From Actinomycetes bacterium (GTDB lineage Bacteria > Actinomycetota > Acidimicrobiia > Acidimicrobiales > JAJZJN01), in contig JAJZJN010000005.1 of assembly GCA_021851165.1 (NCBI GenBank), positions 12,334-45,517 on the forward strand: a stretch of 33,184 nucleotides of DNA, read 5' to 3'. Under the pieces are notes generated by a model. That model saw nothing but the letters and a program-made list of their open reading frames with translations. It ran no database searches and was not told the DNA's origin. Shown in pieces: positions 24,841 through 33,171 of the stretch; the stretch's first letter is position 1; each line of letters opens with the position of its first letter. The position numbers and the translations under genes were made by a program.

Positions 24841-26119
24841 GCAGACCTGCCTTCCGGCTCCTCAGCCTGTCGGGATCTGGCCGCTGCCGGCTGGATACCT
24901 GCTCGTTGCTGCAGGGTCGGGGCATTCCGAGGTTTGCGAATCGCTTGTAGGCGGGCGCCTTCCCGAGGCGTGGCCCGGAGGACTCCGCTACTACGAGCTC
25001 GCCTTGTCCGGTGACCTGGCCGGCGCTCTCGACGCGATAGCTGGCGATGACCCGGTGAGCCTCGTGAACCGGTTGGTCCTGGCTCCCTCCGGAGAGCTGT
25101 TGGACGAGATCCGCGCGGTGGCGCGCGGGACCCTGGCTTGTTACGCCGAGGTCGTGGCATACGCCGTCGGCCTCACCGACACACCGCCTCGAGCAGTCGC
25201 TCCCGAGGCCGAGGTTGACGCCGAGGTTGCTGCCATGGCCTACGCTGCGCAGGCGACAGCAGCACTCGCCCATGGTGACCGTCGCCGAGCGCTGGAGGCC
25301 CTCGAGGCCGGGGCCCAGGCAGCCATGCCGGTGAGTAGCGCCCTTGCAGGTCAGCTCCTCGGCCAGATGGCGAATGTGCAGCTCGACGAAGGCGGCACCA
25401 AACGGGCGTCGGTGACCTTCCAGGCTGCGCTGGGCCTTCTCGAGGGGACCGACCTGGCTGTGAGCAGAGCCGAGCTTCATGTGAGCTGCGCTGTCATGCA
25501 CCAGGAGATGTCCGAGGCGGCCCCTCGCCTGCTGAAGACAGCGGTCGACCATTACCTGGCGGCCCTCCGACTGGTCACCATTGACACTGCCCCGGAGGTG
25601 TTCGCCATCGCGAACGCCAATCTCGGTCTGGCCTATCTCTCGATGCCGATGCGTGAAGCGGGTGACATGCTGCGAATCGCCGTAGCGGTTCAGTCGATGC
25701 GCGATGCCTTGAAGGTGTTCACCCCCGACAGCCACAGAGATCGCTGGTCGTCCACCCAGCTCAACCTTGCAAATGCCCTGGTCTACATGCCCTCCACCCA
25801 CCAGGCGGAGAACATTGCCGAAGCGGTGCAGCTCTATGAGGAGGTACTTGCCCTTCGGGATCGTTGTGACGATCCCGAAGGGCGTGCACGCGTGCTTGCC
25901 AACCAGGGCAACGCATTGGCACATCTTGGCGTGTTTGACAAAGCCAAGGCCCGCCTTCATGAAGCCAGGGCGATCTTCGAGGAGTTCGGGCAGGATGACG
26001 CCGTTCGTGGCGTTCGCTCGGTTCTCGATGAGATAGCCAAGCAGGAGTCCAAGTGGCGCGCTGGCCGAGTGGTGCCCGCGGGCAACGGCGCTGTCTCGGG
26101 AGGGGGCCCCATCCCATGA
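24830..26119 (+). CDS. TPR-repeat protein of the hydrogenase operon
   Basis: A 429-residue helical protein. From about residue 140 it is built of tetratricopeptide-like helix pairs (ALAHGDRRRALEALEAGAQAA, LANALVYMPSTHQAENIAEA, and ANQGNALAHLGVFDKAKARL). The first 130 residues match nothing I know. TPR proteins often hold complexes together, and this one sits between the protease and the NifU-Rieske gene, so an assembly or scaffold role is likely (inference). GGAGG (24816-24820) precedes the ATG. A very strong hairpin lies within the gene (25850-25883). No signal peptide or membrane segment is clear. Confidence 0.78.
   Translation: MIYEQTCLPAPQPVGIWPLPAGYLLVAAGSGHSEVCESLVGGRLPEAWPGGLRYYELALSGDLAGALDAIAGDDPVSLVNRLVLAPSGELLDEIRAVARGTLACYAEVVAYAVGLTDTPPRAVAPEAEVDAEVAAMAYAAQATAALAHGDRRRALEALEAGAQAAMPVSSALAGQLLGQMANVQLDEGGTKRASVTFQAALGLLEGTDLAVSRAELHVSCAVMHQEMSEAAPRLLKTAVDHYLAALRLVTIDTAPEVFAIANANLGLAYLSMPMREAGDMLRIAVAVQSMRDALKVFTPDSHRDRWSSTQLNLANALVYMPSTHQAENIAEAVQLYEEVLALRDRCDDPEGRARVLANQGNALAHLGVFDKAKARLHEARAIFEEFGQDDAVRGVRSVLDEIAKQESKWRAGRVVPAGNGAVSGGGPIP
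25850..25883 (+). other. Near-perfect 15-pair hairpin inside the TPR gene
   Basis: GCCCTTCGGGATCGT (25850-25864), loop TGTG, then ACGATCCCGAAGGGC (25869-25883). All 15 pairs are Watson-Crick. It codes for part of a TPR helix turn (LALRDRCDDPEGR). There is no T-run after it. Possible roles are an mRNA processing or stability site between structural and accessory genes; none can be shown from sequence. Confidence 0.9.
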
Positions 26120-27018
26120 GCGCCGTAGGGTCCCGGATCCTGAACCCGGGGACGACATCGGCAACCGATGACGCGTCGGCGTTCGAAGAGCTGGCATTCG
26201 AAGAGCTGGCTTCCGCCGTCGACGTGGCGCGCGCTGCGGCCGTCGGCCTGCCCTCCCCGGCCCGGGAGGTGGCCACTGGGCTACAAGAGGCCGTCGAGGC
26301 ATTCCACCGTCCGGCTCTCGTGTCAATAGTCAGGCTCTTGCGCTCAGACCCGCGCGGCAAGGAGCTTCTCTTCGAGATGGTGGATGACCCGGCAGTGAGG
26401 GCCGTGCTCTCCCTGCACGGGATCATACGGCCACCGCTTCGTGTCAGAGCCGAACAGGCTCTCGATGCGGTGAGGCCCTACCTGCAGTCCCACGGGGGCG
26501 ACGTCGAGCTGGTCGACGTGCGTGACGGCAAAGCCGTCGTGCGCCTGCAGGGCTCCTGCCATGGGTGCTCGATGTCGGCTGCGACCCTCCGTGAAGGCGT
26601 GGAGGAAGCCCTAGTGCGAAGCGTTGCAGAGATCGATGGGATCGAGGTGATCGATGGCGAGCCGGCGGCGGCATTCATCCCGATCGGCTCGTTTGGCCGC
26701 AAGGACGGGGGTTGGACCGCCGGCCCGGCCACCGGGGAGGTTCCCGTCGGTGCGATGGTGCGTTTCGACGTCGGTGTGCAGAGCTTCATCGTGGTCAATG
26801 TCGACAACCGTTTCGCTGTGTTCCGCAACTCCTGTGCGCACCAGGGCAACACCCTCGACGGCGGCATCGTCGATGATGGGGTGATCGTATGTCCATGGCA
26901 TGGCTTTCGTTTCGACGCGACCACGGGAGAGTGCCTGTCGGCGCCGGGCGCGCATCTGGAGCAGGTTCCGACTCGCGTGGAAGGTGGCCGGGTGTCCATC
27001 CGGACGGGCCAGCCGTGA
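26116..27018 (+). CDS. NifU-domain/Rieske fusion protein
   Basis: A 300-residue fusion. Residues of about 115-185 are a NifU C-terminal domain with the iron-sulfur scaffold CxxC (GSCHGCSMS). Residues of about 200-298 are a Rieske domain with CAHQ and CPWHGFRF binding a 2Fe-2S cluster. It could assemble clusters or pass electrons from the hydrogenase to the quinone pool; iron-sulfur proteins of this kind encoded beside mycobacterial hydrogenases are reported to be needed for activity (HhyE/HucE, from memory). The ATG at 26116 overlaps the TPR stop as ATGA; an in-frame ATG 21 codons earlier lacks support. Near the N-terminus a 15-bp unit is doubled (FEELAFEELA). Confidence 0.9.
   Translation: MSAVGSRILNPGTTSATDDASAFEELAFEELASAVDVARAAAVGLPSPAREVATGLQEAVEAFHRPALVSIVRLLRSDPRGKELLFEMVDDPAVRAVLSLHGIIRPPLRVRAEQALDAVRPYLQSHGGDVELVDVRDGKAVVRLQGSCHGCSMSAATLREGVEEALVRSVAEIDGIEVIDGEPAAAFIPIGSFGRKDGGWTAGPATGEVPVGAMVRFDVGVQSFIVVNVDNRFAVFRNSCAHQGNTLDGGIVDDGVIVCPWHGFRFDATTGECLSAPGAHLEQVPTRVEGGRVSIRTGQP
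26182..26211 (+). repeat. 15-bp tandem duplication in the NifU-Rieske gene
   Basis: TTCGAAGAGCTGGCA (26182-26196) and TTCGAAGAGCTGGCT (26197-26211) differ at the last base only. They encode FEELAFEELA, in frame, near the N-terminus before the NifU domain. Confidence 0.92.
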
Positions 27019-28127
27019 CGGGCCCGGGAGGCGGTCCGCGTCCCGTGGTGTGGTTGGGTGCAGAGGCACCCGGCGGCTTGGCCCTACCGTCTGCTATTCC
27101 CAGGGCAGATCACCTGTACGCTCCCCGAGGGGTATGGCTCGATGCCGAGCGCCTCGTAGTTGCCGATACCGGCAATCACAGGATCCTCATATGGCATGGC
27201 CCTCCTCGAACGAGCCACAGTCCCGCAGATGTCGTGCTCGGCCAGGCCGACTTCACCCACGAAGGCGCGCAGGGAGGTGGCAGGGGACCCGAGCGCGGGC
27301 TGCGCCTCCCTACTGGAGTAATCGTCCACGAGGGTCGGCTTGTCGTGGCCGACGCGTGGAACCACCGGGTGCTCGTATGGGACAGCGTGCCCGAGAGATC
27401 CGACGTCGCACCCGATGTCGTGCTCGGCCAGCGCGACGCCTCATCCGTCGAGGAGAACAGGGGTGGGGCATGCGGTCCTCTGGGCTTCTACTGGCCTTTC
27501 GGTGTTGCGGTCATAGGCGGTCGGTTCTATGTGGCCGACACCGGCAACAGGCGTGTGTTGTCATGGGATGCCATTCCGGACCCCGGGGTTCCCCCAGATG
27601 CGGTCATCGGTCAGCCCGATGCAACGAGCCGTGACGAGAACCGTGGCGGGCTCGGCGCGGACAGCTTTCGATGGCCTCACGACCTGGCGGGAAACGACTC
27701 TGTATTGCTGGTGGCCGACGCCGGCGATCACAGGGTTCTCGGCTGGTACCCACCGCCGCGTGCAGATGGACCTGCAGCGATGGTGCTCGGCCAGAGTGAC
27801 TTCAACAGCGGCGGTGAGTTCCCCTACGCACCACAGAGCGCCAGTGGCTTGCGCTTCCCATATGCGATCGACACCGAGGGGAGCCGGCTGGCAGTTGCCG
27901 ACACAGCCAACAACCGCATTCTCATCTGGGACGAGATACCCGATCGATCCACTACGCCCGCCGGCAGGGTGCTCGGCCAGCCCGACTTCGCAGCCAACGG
28001 GGAGAACCGCTGGGACCGGGTGGCCGATGACACGTTCTGCTGGCCGTACGGGATCTGCCTGCACCGAGAGCGCCTCGCGGTGGCAGATTCCGGCAACAAC
28101 CGCGTCATCATCTGGAGCCTGAGGTGA
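27015..28127 (+). CDS. NHL-repeat beta-propeller protein of the hydrogenase operon
   Basis: A 370-residue protein with six copies of a VAD-x-x-(N/D)-x-R-(I/V)-(L/I)-x-W blade motif (for example VADTGNHRILIW and VADSGNNRVIIW), each followed by a VLGQ-type turn. Six blades predict a closed NHL beta-propeller. No signal peptide is visible. NHL proteins accompany group 1h hydrogenases in other Actinobacteria (from memory); they may help assembly or protein contacts. The GTG at 27015 overlaps the NifU-Rieske stop as GTGA, and the end overlaps hypF the same way. Confidence 0.88.
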   Translation: MTGPGGGPRPVVWLGAEAPGGLALPSAIPRADHLYAPRGVWLDAERLVVADTGNHRILIWHGPPRTSHSPADVVLGQADFTHEGAQGGGRGPERGLRLPTGVIVHEGRLVVADAWNHRVLVWDSVPERSDVAPDVVLGQRDASSVEENRGGACGPLGFYWPFGVAVIGGRFYVADTGNRRVLSWDAIPDPGVPPDAVIGQPDATSRDENRGGLGADSFRWPHDLAGNDSVLLVADAGDHRVLGWYPPPRADGPAAMVLGQSDFNSGGEFPYAPQSASGLRFPYAIDTEGSRLAVADTANNRILIWDEIPDRSTTPAGRVLGQPDFAANGENRWDRVADDTFCWPYGICLHRERLAVADSGNNRVIIWSLR

Positions 28128-30625
28128 GCTCCACGCCACGCGCTTCGCTGGCGGTGAGGGTCAGCGGCGTCGTCCAGGGGGTCGGCTTCCGACCGTTCGT
28201 GTACCGCTTGGCGACCGAGCTCTGCTTGGACGGCATCGTGGGCAACGATGCTTCAGGCGTCTTTGTCGAGCTGGAGGGCCCGCCGGATCGTCTGGGGGAG
28301 TTCCTCGAGCGTCTCAGGGCAGATGCGCCGCCACTGGCATGGATTGACACCGTTAGCGTGGAGGCCACCCCGGTCTTAGGGACGAGCGGCTTCTCCATAG
28401 CGGGCAGCCGCGGCAGCGAGGACGCTGTCACGCTTGTGTCGCCCGATATAGCGGTGTGCGATGCATGCCTGGCCGAGATGTGGGACCCGGCGAACCGGCG
28501 TTACCTGCATCCCTTTATCACCTGCACGGACTGCGGACCTCGTTTCACCATCACCAAGGGTCTTCCCTACGACCGGCCGCTTACCACGATGGCATCCTTT
28601 GCACTGTGCGAAGGATGCCGAGCGGAGTACGAGAATCCTCACGACCGCCGCTACCATGCGCAGCCGATCAGCTGTCACGACTGCGGCCCTGTGGTGAGCC
28701 TTCGTCTCGGGGGTGCCGAGCTGCGAAGGGGAGAGGCTCTCATGGCTGCACGCGAGGCGCTGCGTGGTGGGGCAATCCTGGCGGTGAAGGGCATAGGTGG
28801 ATATCACTTGGTCTGCGACGCCACCTCGGACGCGTCGGTTGGCGAGTTGCGAGCACGCAAGGGCAGGCCCGACAAGCCGTTTGCCGTGATGGTGCGAGAC
28901 CTCCCGGCCGCGCATGGGCTGGCATTTCTAGACGACCACGAGATCGATGTGCTCTCCTCCAAGGCGCGCCCGATCGTGCTGGCTCGCTCCCGCCCGGACA
29001 GCCTGCTTTCTGCTTTGGTGGCACCGGGGTCGCATCTCGTCGGTGTCATGCTTGCCTACACCCCGCTTCACCATCTGCTCTTTGCCGGGCCAGGTGCCGT
29101 GGGTCCCCGCGAGCTGCTGGGACCTCTTGTGGTGACCAGCGACAACGTGTCGGGCGAGCCGATCTGCTATCGCGACGACGAGCTGGAAGGGCGCCTCGGG
29201 CATCTAGTAGACGGGGTGCTCAGCCACGACAGGCCGATCCACGTTCCCTGCGACGATTCGGTCGTGCGTGTCAGCGATCGTCGACTGCTCCCGCTGCGCC
29301 GGTCGCGTGGGTACGCGCCGCTGCCCCTTCGCCTTCCCGGCACCGTGCCCGACGTGCTGGCCGTGGGAGCCGAGCTGAAGAATGCCTTCTGCGTCGCCTC
29401 GGGCAGCCAGGCCTGGATGAGCCAGCACATCGGTGACATGGGGAACCTGGCCACCCTGGAGGCCTTCGAGGCATCCGTAGGGCAGTTCTGCGAGCTGTAC
29501 CGCATCGAGCCGTCGATAGTTGCCGTCGATGCTCATCCCGGCTATCTGAGCTCGCGCTGGGCACGGGGGCGTCTCACCCGTTCACCCGAGGAGGGCCCCG
29601 GTTGCAGGGATCTTGGCGCTGTTCGCTTCGCCGACACCTGGGAGCTAGTCGAGGTACAGCATCACCACGCGCATGTCGCATCGGTGATGGCCGAGCATGG
29701 CCTCGACCCTCTCTGCGAGGTGATCGGGCTCGCTTTCGATGGCACCGGCTACGGTGATGATGGAACGATCTGGGGCGGCGAGATCCTCGAGGCCACCGCC
29801 GTCGGATACCGGCGCGTGGGGCACCTCGGGGAGGTGCTGCTCCCAGGCGGCGACGCTTCGGTCCGCCATCCCTGGCGTGCAGCCCTGGCCCATCTTCACG
29901 CCGCGGGGATCGGATGGGGAGAAGACCTGGATCCGGTCCGTCACGCACGTGACACGGAGCTGCGCGTGCTTGCAAGGCAGTTGGACGGGGGGATCGGCTG
30001 TGTGCCGACGACCAGCATGGGCCGGCTGTTCGACGCCGCAGCCTCCATCTTGGGGCTGCGCCACGAGGTCACCTACGAGGCTCAGGCTGCCATAGAGCTC
30101 GAGCATGCCGCTGCCGGGTACCTTGGTGCCGGCGATCCTGTGGCTAGGGTTAGACTTAGGCGACGGACGACCGATTGCATGGTGACCGGAGTCGGTGAGG
30201 GGATGCCACCTCTCGCCTTTGGCACGTCGCCAGATGGGGTCTACGATCCCTCACCGGTCGTGGCAGGTCTCGTCTATGCGTCAAGCCGCGGCGTGCCCGT
30301 CGCTGCAGCGGCCGCAGCGTTCCACCTGGCTGTTGCGGAGATGGCGCGGTGCGCGGCCGTTGCGAGCAGGGACCGCACCGGTTGCTCTACGGTGGTGATG
30401 AGTGGCGGAGTGTGGCAGAACGTGCTCCTTGCCGGTCTGGCACGCTCCGCTCTGATCGAGGAGGGCTTCGACGTGCTGACCCATCAGCTGGTACCTCCCA
30501 ACGACGGTGGCCTCGCGCTCGGCCAGGTGCTCGTGTCGGCCAGCCGAACCCTCAAAGCCAACGCGGGCGACCGGTTCGCGGCAATCCAATCGGCTGGCGC
30601 GTCAGCCGGTGTCAGGGAGGGATGA
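28124..30625 (+). CDS. hypF: Carbamoyltransferase HypF
   Basis: An 833-residue protein that makes the carbamoyl group turned into the CN ligands of the active-site iron. Domains in order: acylphosphatase (VSGVVQGVGFRPFVYRL, residues 7-90), two zinc fingers (CDACLAEMWDP...CTDCGPRF and CEGCRAEYENP...CHDCGP), a YrdC-like domain (from about 200), and a Kae1-like carbamoyltransferase domain with VQHHHAHVASVMAEHG and GYGDDGTIWGGE. It is slightly longer than typical HypF. The start is a GTG overlapping the NHL-gene stop; the end is three bases from hypC. A hairpin at 28591-28619 lies between the zinc-finger codons. Confidence 0.95.
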   Translation: MSSTPRASLAVRVSGVVQGVGFRPFVYRLATELCLDGIVGNDASGVFVELEGPPDRLGEFLERLRADAPPLAWIDTVSVEATPVLGTSGFSIAGSRGSEDAVTLVSPDIAVCDACLAEMWDPANRRYLHPFITCTDCGPRFTITKGLPYDRPLTTMASFALCEGCRAEYENPHDRRYHAQPISCHDCGPVVSLRLGGAELRRGEALMAAREALRGGAILAVKGIGGYHLVCDATSDASVGELRARKGRPDKPFAVMVRDLPAAHGLAFLDDHEIDVLSSKARPIVLARSRPDSLLSALVAPGSHLVGVMLAYTPLHHLLFAGPGAVGPRELLGPLVVTSDNVSGEPICYRDDELEGRLGHLVDGVLSHDRPIHVPCDDSVVRVSDRRLLPLRRSRGYAPLPLRLPGTVPDVLAVGAELKNAFCVASGSQAWMSQHIGDMGNLATLEAFEASVGQFCELYRIEPSIVAVDAHPGYLSSRWARGRLTRSPEEGPGCRDLGAVRFADTWELVEVQHHHAHVASVMAEHGLDPLCEVIGLAFDGTGYGDDGTIWGGEILEATAVGYRRVGHLGEVLLPGGDASVRHPWRAALAHLHAAGIGWGEDLDPVRHARDTELRVLARQLDGGIGCVPTTSMGRLFDAAASILGLRHEVTYEAQAAIELEHAAAGYLGAGDPVARVRLRRRTTDCMVTGVGEGMPPLAFGTSPDGVYDPSPVVAGLVYASSRGVPVAAAAAAFHLAVAEMARCAAVASRDRTGCSTVVMSGGVWQNVLLAGLARSALIEEGFDVLTHQLVPPNDGGLALGQVLVSASRTLKANAGDRFAAIQSAGASAGVREG
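28591..28619 (+). other. 13-pair hairpin inside hypF
   Basis: GGCATCCTTTGCA (28591-28603) pairs with TGTGCGAAGGATGCC from 28607, loop CTG: nine consecutive Watson-Crick pairs at the base, one G-U pair, then three more pairs. It covers codons leading into the second zinc finger. Function unknown. Confidence 0.8.
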
Positions 30626-30628
30626 GCA

Positions 30629-30973
30629 ATGTGCCTAGCGGTACCAGGCAGGATCACCGACATCCGTGAGGAGCGCAGCACCAGGATGGCGACTGTGGAC
30701 TTCGATGGGATTCGCAAGGAGGTGTGCCTGGCGTACCTGCCCGATGCAACCGTCGGTGACTACACCATCGTGCACGTGGGATTCGCCATTTCCAGGGTGG
30801 ACGAGGAGTCTGCGCTGCAGACCCTTGCCATGTTCAGGGACCTCGGCGTGCTCGGGGAGGACCTCGGTGTGCTCGGGGAGGACCTCGGTGTGCTCGGGGA
30901 GGACCTCGGCGTTGTCGAGGGAGGCCCTGACCTCGAGGAGGATCCAGGTGTGCTGGACGGCCAGCGCCGATGA
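30629..30973 (+). CDS. hypC: Hydrogenase assembly chaperone HypC with repeat tail
   Basis: A 114-residue small chaperone that binds the iron site with HypD and hands it to the large subunit. It starts MCLAVPGRI, with the essential Cys2, and the core runs to about residue 70 ([21 protein letters not shown]). The rest is an acidic tail made of a 7-residue unit, DLGVLGE, present three times plus a decayed fourth copy, which is unusual for HypC. GGGAGGG (30615-30621) precedes the ATG. The end overlaps hypD as ATGA. Confidence 0.93.
   Translation: MCLAVPGRITDIREERSTRMATVDFDGIRKEVCLAYLPDATVGDYTIVHVGFAISRVDEESALQTLAMFRDLGVLGEDLGVLGEDLGVLGEDLGVVEGGPDLEEDPGVLDGQRR
30839..30901 (+). repeat. Three tandem 21-bp units in the hypC tail
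   Basis: GACCTCGGYGTGCTCGGGGAG occurs at 30839-30859, 30860-30880 and 30881-30901; only the Y position varies. A fourth, diverged copy follows (30902-30922). The units encode DLGVLGE and keep the frame. The repeat begins just after the HypC core, so copy changes would alter only the tail. Confidence 0.96.
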
Positions 30974-32088
30974 AATACTTGGACGAGTTCCGCGATCCCG
31001 TGCTGGCGCGGCGGCTGTTCGATGAGATCGCACGGCTAACCACCCGGCACTGGGCGATCATGGAGGTATGCGGGGGCCAGACTCACTCCATCATCAGGAA
31101 TGGCATCGACCAGCTCCTGCCCGAACAGATCGAGCTGATACACGGGCCGGGCTGTCCTGTGTGCGTGACGCCGCTCGGGATGATCGACAAGGCTCTCGAC
31201 ATAGCAGCACGTCCGGAGGTGATCTTCTGTTCCTTCGGCGACATGCTGAGGGTGCCCGGTAGCAAGAGAGACCTGTTCCAGGTGAAGAGCGAGGGCGGAG
31301 ACGTGAGGGTCGTGTACTCCCCTCTTGACGCGGTCAATCTGGCGGAGGACAACCCGGATCGGGAAGTCGTGTTCTTCGCTATTGGCTTCGAGACGACGGC
31401 GCCGGCGAACGCCATGGCGGTCCACCAGGCAGCACACCGAGGTGTGACGAACTTCTCCGTCCTTGTGAGCCACGTTCTGGTGCCACCTGCCATCGAGGCA
31501 ATAGTGAACTCCCCGACGAACCGCGTCGACGGCTTCCTGGCGGCAGGCCATGTCTGCTCTGTGATGGGGACCTGGCAATATGGCCCACTAGTGGAGCGCC
31601 ATCGGGTGCCCATAGTGGTCACCGGCTTCGAGCCCCTCGACGTGCTGGAAGGAATCCGTCGGGTGGTGATTCAGCTCGAATCAGGTCGCGCCGAGCTCGA
31701 CAATGCCTACGCTCGTGTCGTTTCCGAGGCGGGGAACGTGGCTGCACAGGCGATGCTGAGGGATGTCTTCGAGGTCTGCGACCGCCGGTGGCGAGGCATC
31801 GGAGAGATACCACTCAGCGGGTGGTGCCTGAGCGAGCGTTACCGCGAGTTCGATGCTGAGGCACGTTTTGACGTGGCGGGCCTCGATGCACCGGAGTCAT
31901 CCCTGTGCAGAAGCGGGGAGGTGCTCCAGGGCATGATAAAGCCCAACCAGTGCGCGGCCTTCGGCGGGGAGTGCACCCCTCGTAACCCGCTTGGCGCAAC
32001 TATGGTGTCCAGCGAAGGTGCCTGCGCCGCGTACTACCAGTACCGACGCCTCGATGGTCCTGCAACGGCGGAGATGAGCGTTGTCTGA
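30970..32088 (+). CDS. hypD: Hydrogenase formation protein HypD
   Basis: A 372-residue iron-sulfur scaffold on which the Fe(CN)2CO group is built together with HypC and HypE. Conserved blocks: [22 protein letters not shown] (CxxC), [21 protein letters not shown] segments and, near the end, [14 protein letters not shown], which holds cluster cysteines. The length is normal. The ATG overlaps hypC by four bases, and the 3' end overlaps hypE by eight bases. Confidence 0.95.
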   Translation: MKYLDEFRDPVLARRLFDEIARLTTRHWAIMEVCGGQTHSIIRNGIDQLLPEQIELIHGPGCPVCVTPLGMIDKALDIAARPEVIFCSFGDMLRVPGSKRDLFQVKSEGGDVRVVYSPLDAVNLAEDNPDREVVFFAIGFETTAPANAMAVHQAAHRGVTNFSVLVSHVLVPPAIEAIVNSPTNRVDGFLAAGHVCSVMGTWQYGPLVERHRVPIVVTGFEPLDVLEGIRRVVIQLESGRAELDNAYARVVSEAGNVAAQAMLRDVFEVCDRRWRGIGEIPLSGWCLSERYREFDAEARFDVAGLDAPESSLCRSGEVLQGMIKPNQCAAFGGECTPRNPLGATMVSSEGACAAYYQYRRLDGPATAEMSVV

Positions 32089-33139
32089 GGTCTCCGACCC
32101 AGGCTCGTGGGCCTGCCCGCTGCCGATTCGCGATCATGATCGGGTGGTGATAGGCCACGGCGGGGGTGGCCGGTTGTCCGGAGAGTTGGTGGCAGGCCTC
32201 TTCCTTCCTGCGTTCGGTGTGCAGCCGTCCGAGGTGCTCCACGATGCCGCGACTATCGAGTTGGGAGGACAGCGCCTGGCGTTCTCCACTGACTCATACG
32301 TGGTGCATCCGCTGTTCTTCCCAGGAGGCTCGATCGGCGAGCTGGCTGTGAACGGAACCGTGAACGACGTGTCGATGGCCGGAGCGGTCCCGATAGCGTT
32401 GTCGGGAGGGTTCATCCTCGAGGAGGGACTGTCTCTCGAAGTTCTCGCGCGGGTGGCTGCCGACATGGGCAAAGCAGCCCAACGGGCCGGTGTGCGACTG
32501 GCGACTGGGGACACCAAGGTGGTTGGTTCGGGATTGGCTGATGGCCTGTACATCAACACCTCCGGTATCGGAGTGATACCGGAGGGTGTCGATATTGCTC
32601 CCACTCGGGCAACTCCCGGTGACAGGGTTATCGTCAGCGGGCCGATAGGCCAGCACGGCATAGCGGTGATGTCCCAGCGCGAGGGGTTGCAGTTCGACAC
32701 GGAGATACGCTCGGACACGGCTCCGCTGGCAGATTTGGTGGCAGTGATGCTCGCGGCTTGCCTGGATGTCCATGTTCTCCGGGACCCGACTCGTGGCGGT
32801 TTGGCAGGGTCGCTATGTGAGATCGCCGCAGCAGGGGGTGTGGGCATCGAGTACGAGGAGGCTGCCGTGCCGGTGCCATCCGAGGTAGCGGCAGCCTGCT
32901 CTATCCTCGGTCTGGACCCCGTGAATGTGGCCAACGAGGGCAAGCTCGTTGCCATGGTCCCGGAAAGCTCCACGGACGACGTCATGGCTGCCATGATCTC
33001 CCATCCCGACGGCAGGGAGGCAGTAGTGATTGGCGTGGTCACCGACAGCCACCCCGGCGTCGTGGTTGCCCGTACGGCATTCGGTGCCAGACGAGTGGTC
33101 GACCTGCCTCTGGGTGAGCAGCTACCGCGCATCTGCTGA
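32081..33139 (+). CDS. hypE: Carbamoyl dehydratase HypE
   Basis: A 352-residue ATP-dependent enzyme that dehydrates the carbamoyl group on its own C-terminal cysteine to give cyanide. The sequence ends PRIC, so that cysteine is present and last. [14 protein letters not shown] at the N-terminus, [23 protein letters not shown] and [15 protein letters not shown] are HypE/PurM-type motifs. It starts with TTG at 32081, seven bases after GCGGAG; no ATG or GTG in frame lies near. A strong hairpin (32559-32585) is inside the gene. Confidence 0.95.
   Translation: MSEVSDPGSWACPLPIRDHDRVVIGHGGGGRLSGELVAGLFLPAFGVQPSEVLHDAATIELGGQRLAFSTDSYVVHPLFFPGGSIGELAVNGTVNDVSMAGAVPIALSGGFILEEGLSLEVLARVAADMGKAAQRAGVRLATGDTKVVGSGLADGLYINTSGIGVIPEGVDIAPTRATPGDRVIVSGPIGQHGIAVMSQREGLQFDTEIRSDTAPLADLVAVMLAACLDVHVLRDPTRGGLAGSLCEIAAAGGVGIEYEEAAVPVPSEVAAACSILGLDPVNVANEGKLVAMVPESSTDDVMAAMISHPDGREAVVIGVVTDSHPGVVVARTAFGARRVVDLPLGEQLPRIC
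32559..32585 (+). other. 11-pair hairpin inside hypE
   Basis: CCTCCGGTATC (32559-32569), loop GGAGT, GATACCGGAGG (32575-32585): 11 Watson-Crick pairs, with three more outer pairs possible if one base is bulged. It codes for SGIGVIPEG. Function unknown. Confidence 0.85.
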
Positions 33140-33151
33140 GTCGCTCCAGGG

Positions 33152-33171
33152 CGCCAGTGGCTCTCCTGGCG
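33152..33171 (+). terminator. Candidate end-of-operon hairpin after hypE
   Basis: CGCCAG (33152-33157) and CTGGCG (33166-33171) form a six-pair stem with an eight-base loop, 12 bases after the hypE stop. No T-run follows within the window, which ends 13 bases later. It may be the operon terminator, perhaps factor-dependent. Confidence 0.3.

Noticed and set aside
24599..26326. Very long open frame on the minus strand opposite the TPR gene (also long ones opposite 5695-7218, 7907-9277, 12884-13987 and 22984-24159)
   Set aside because: They mirror well-identified plus-strand genes, have no recognisable domain and are expected from codon bias in GC-rich DNA.
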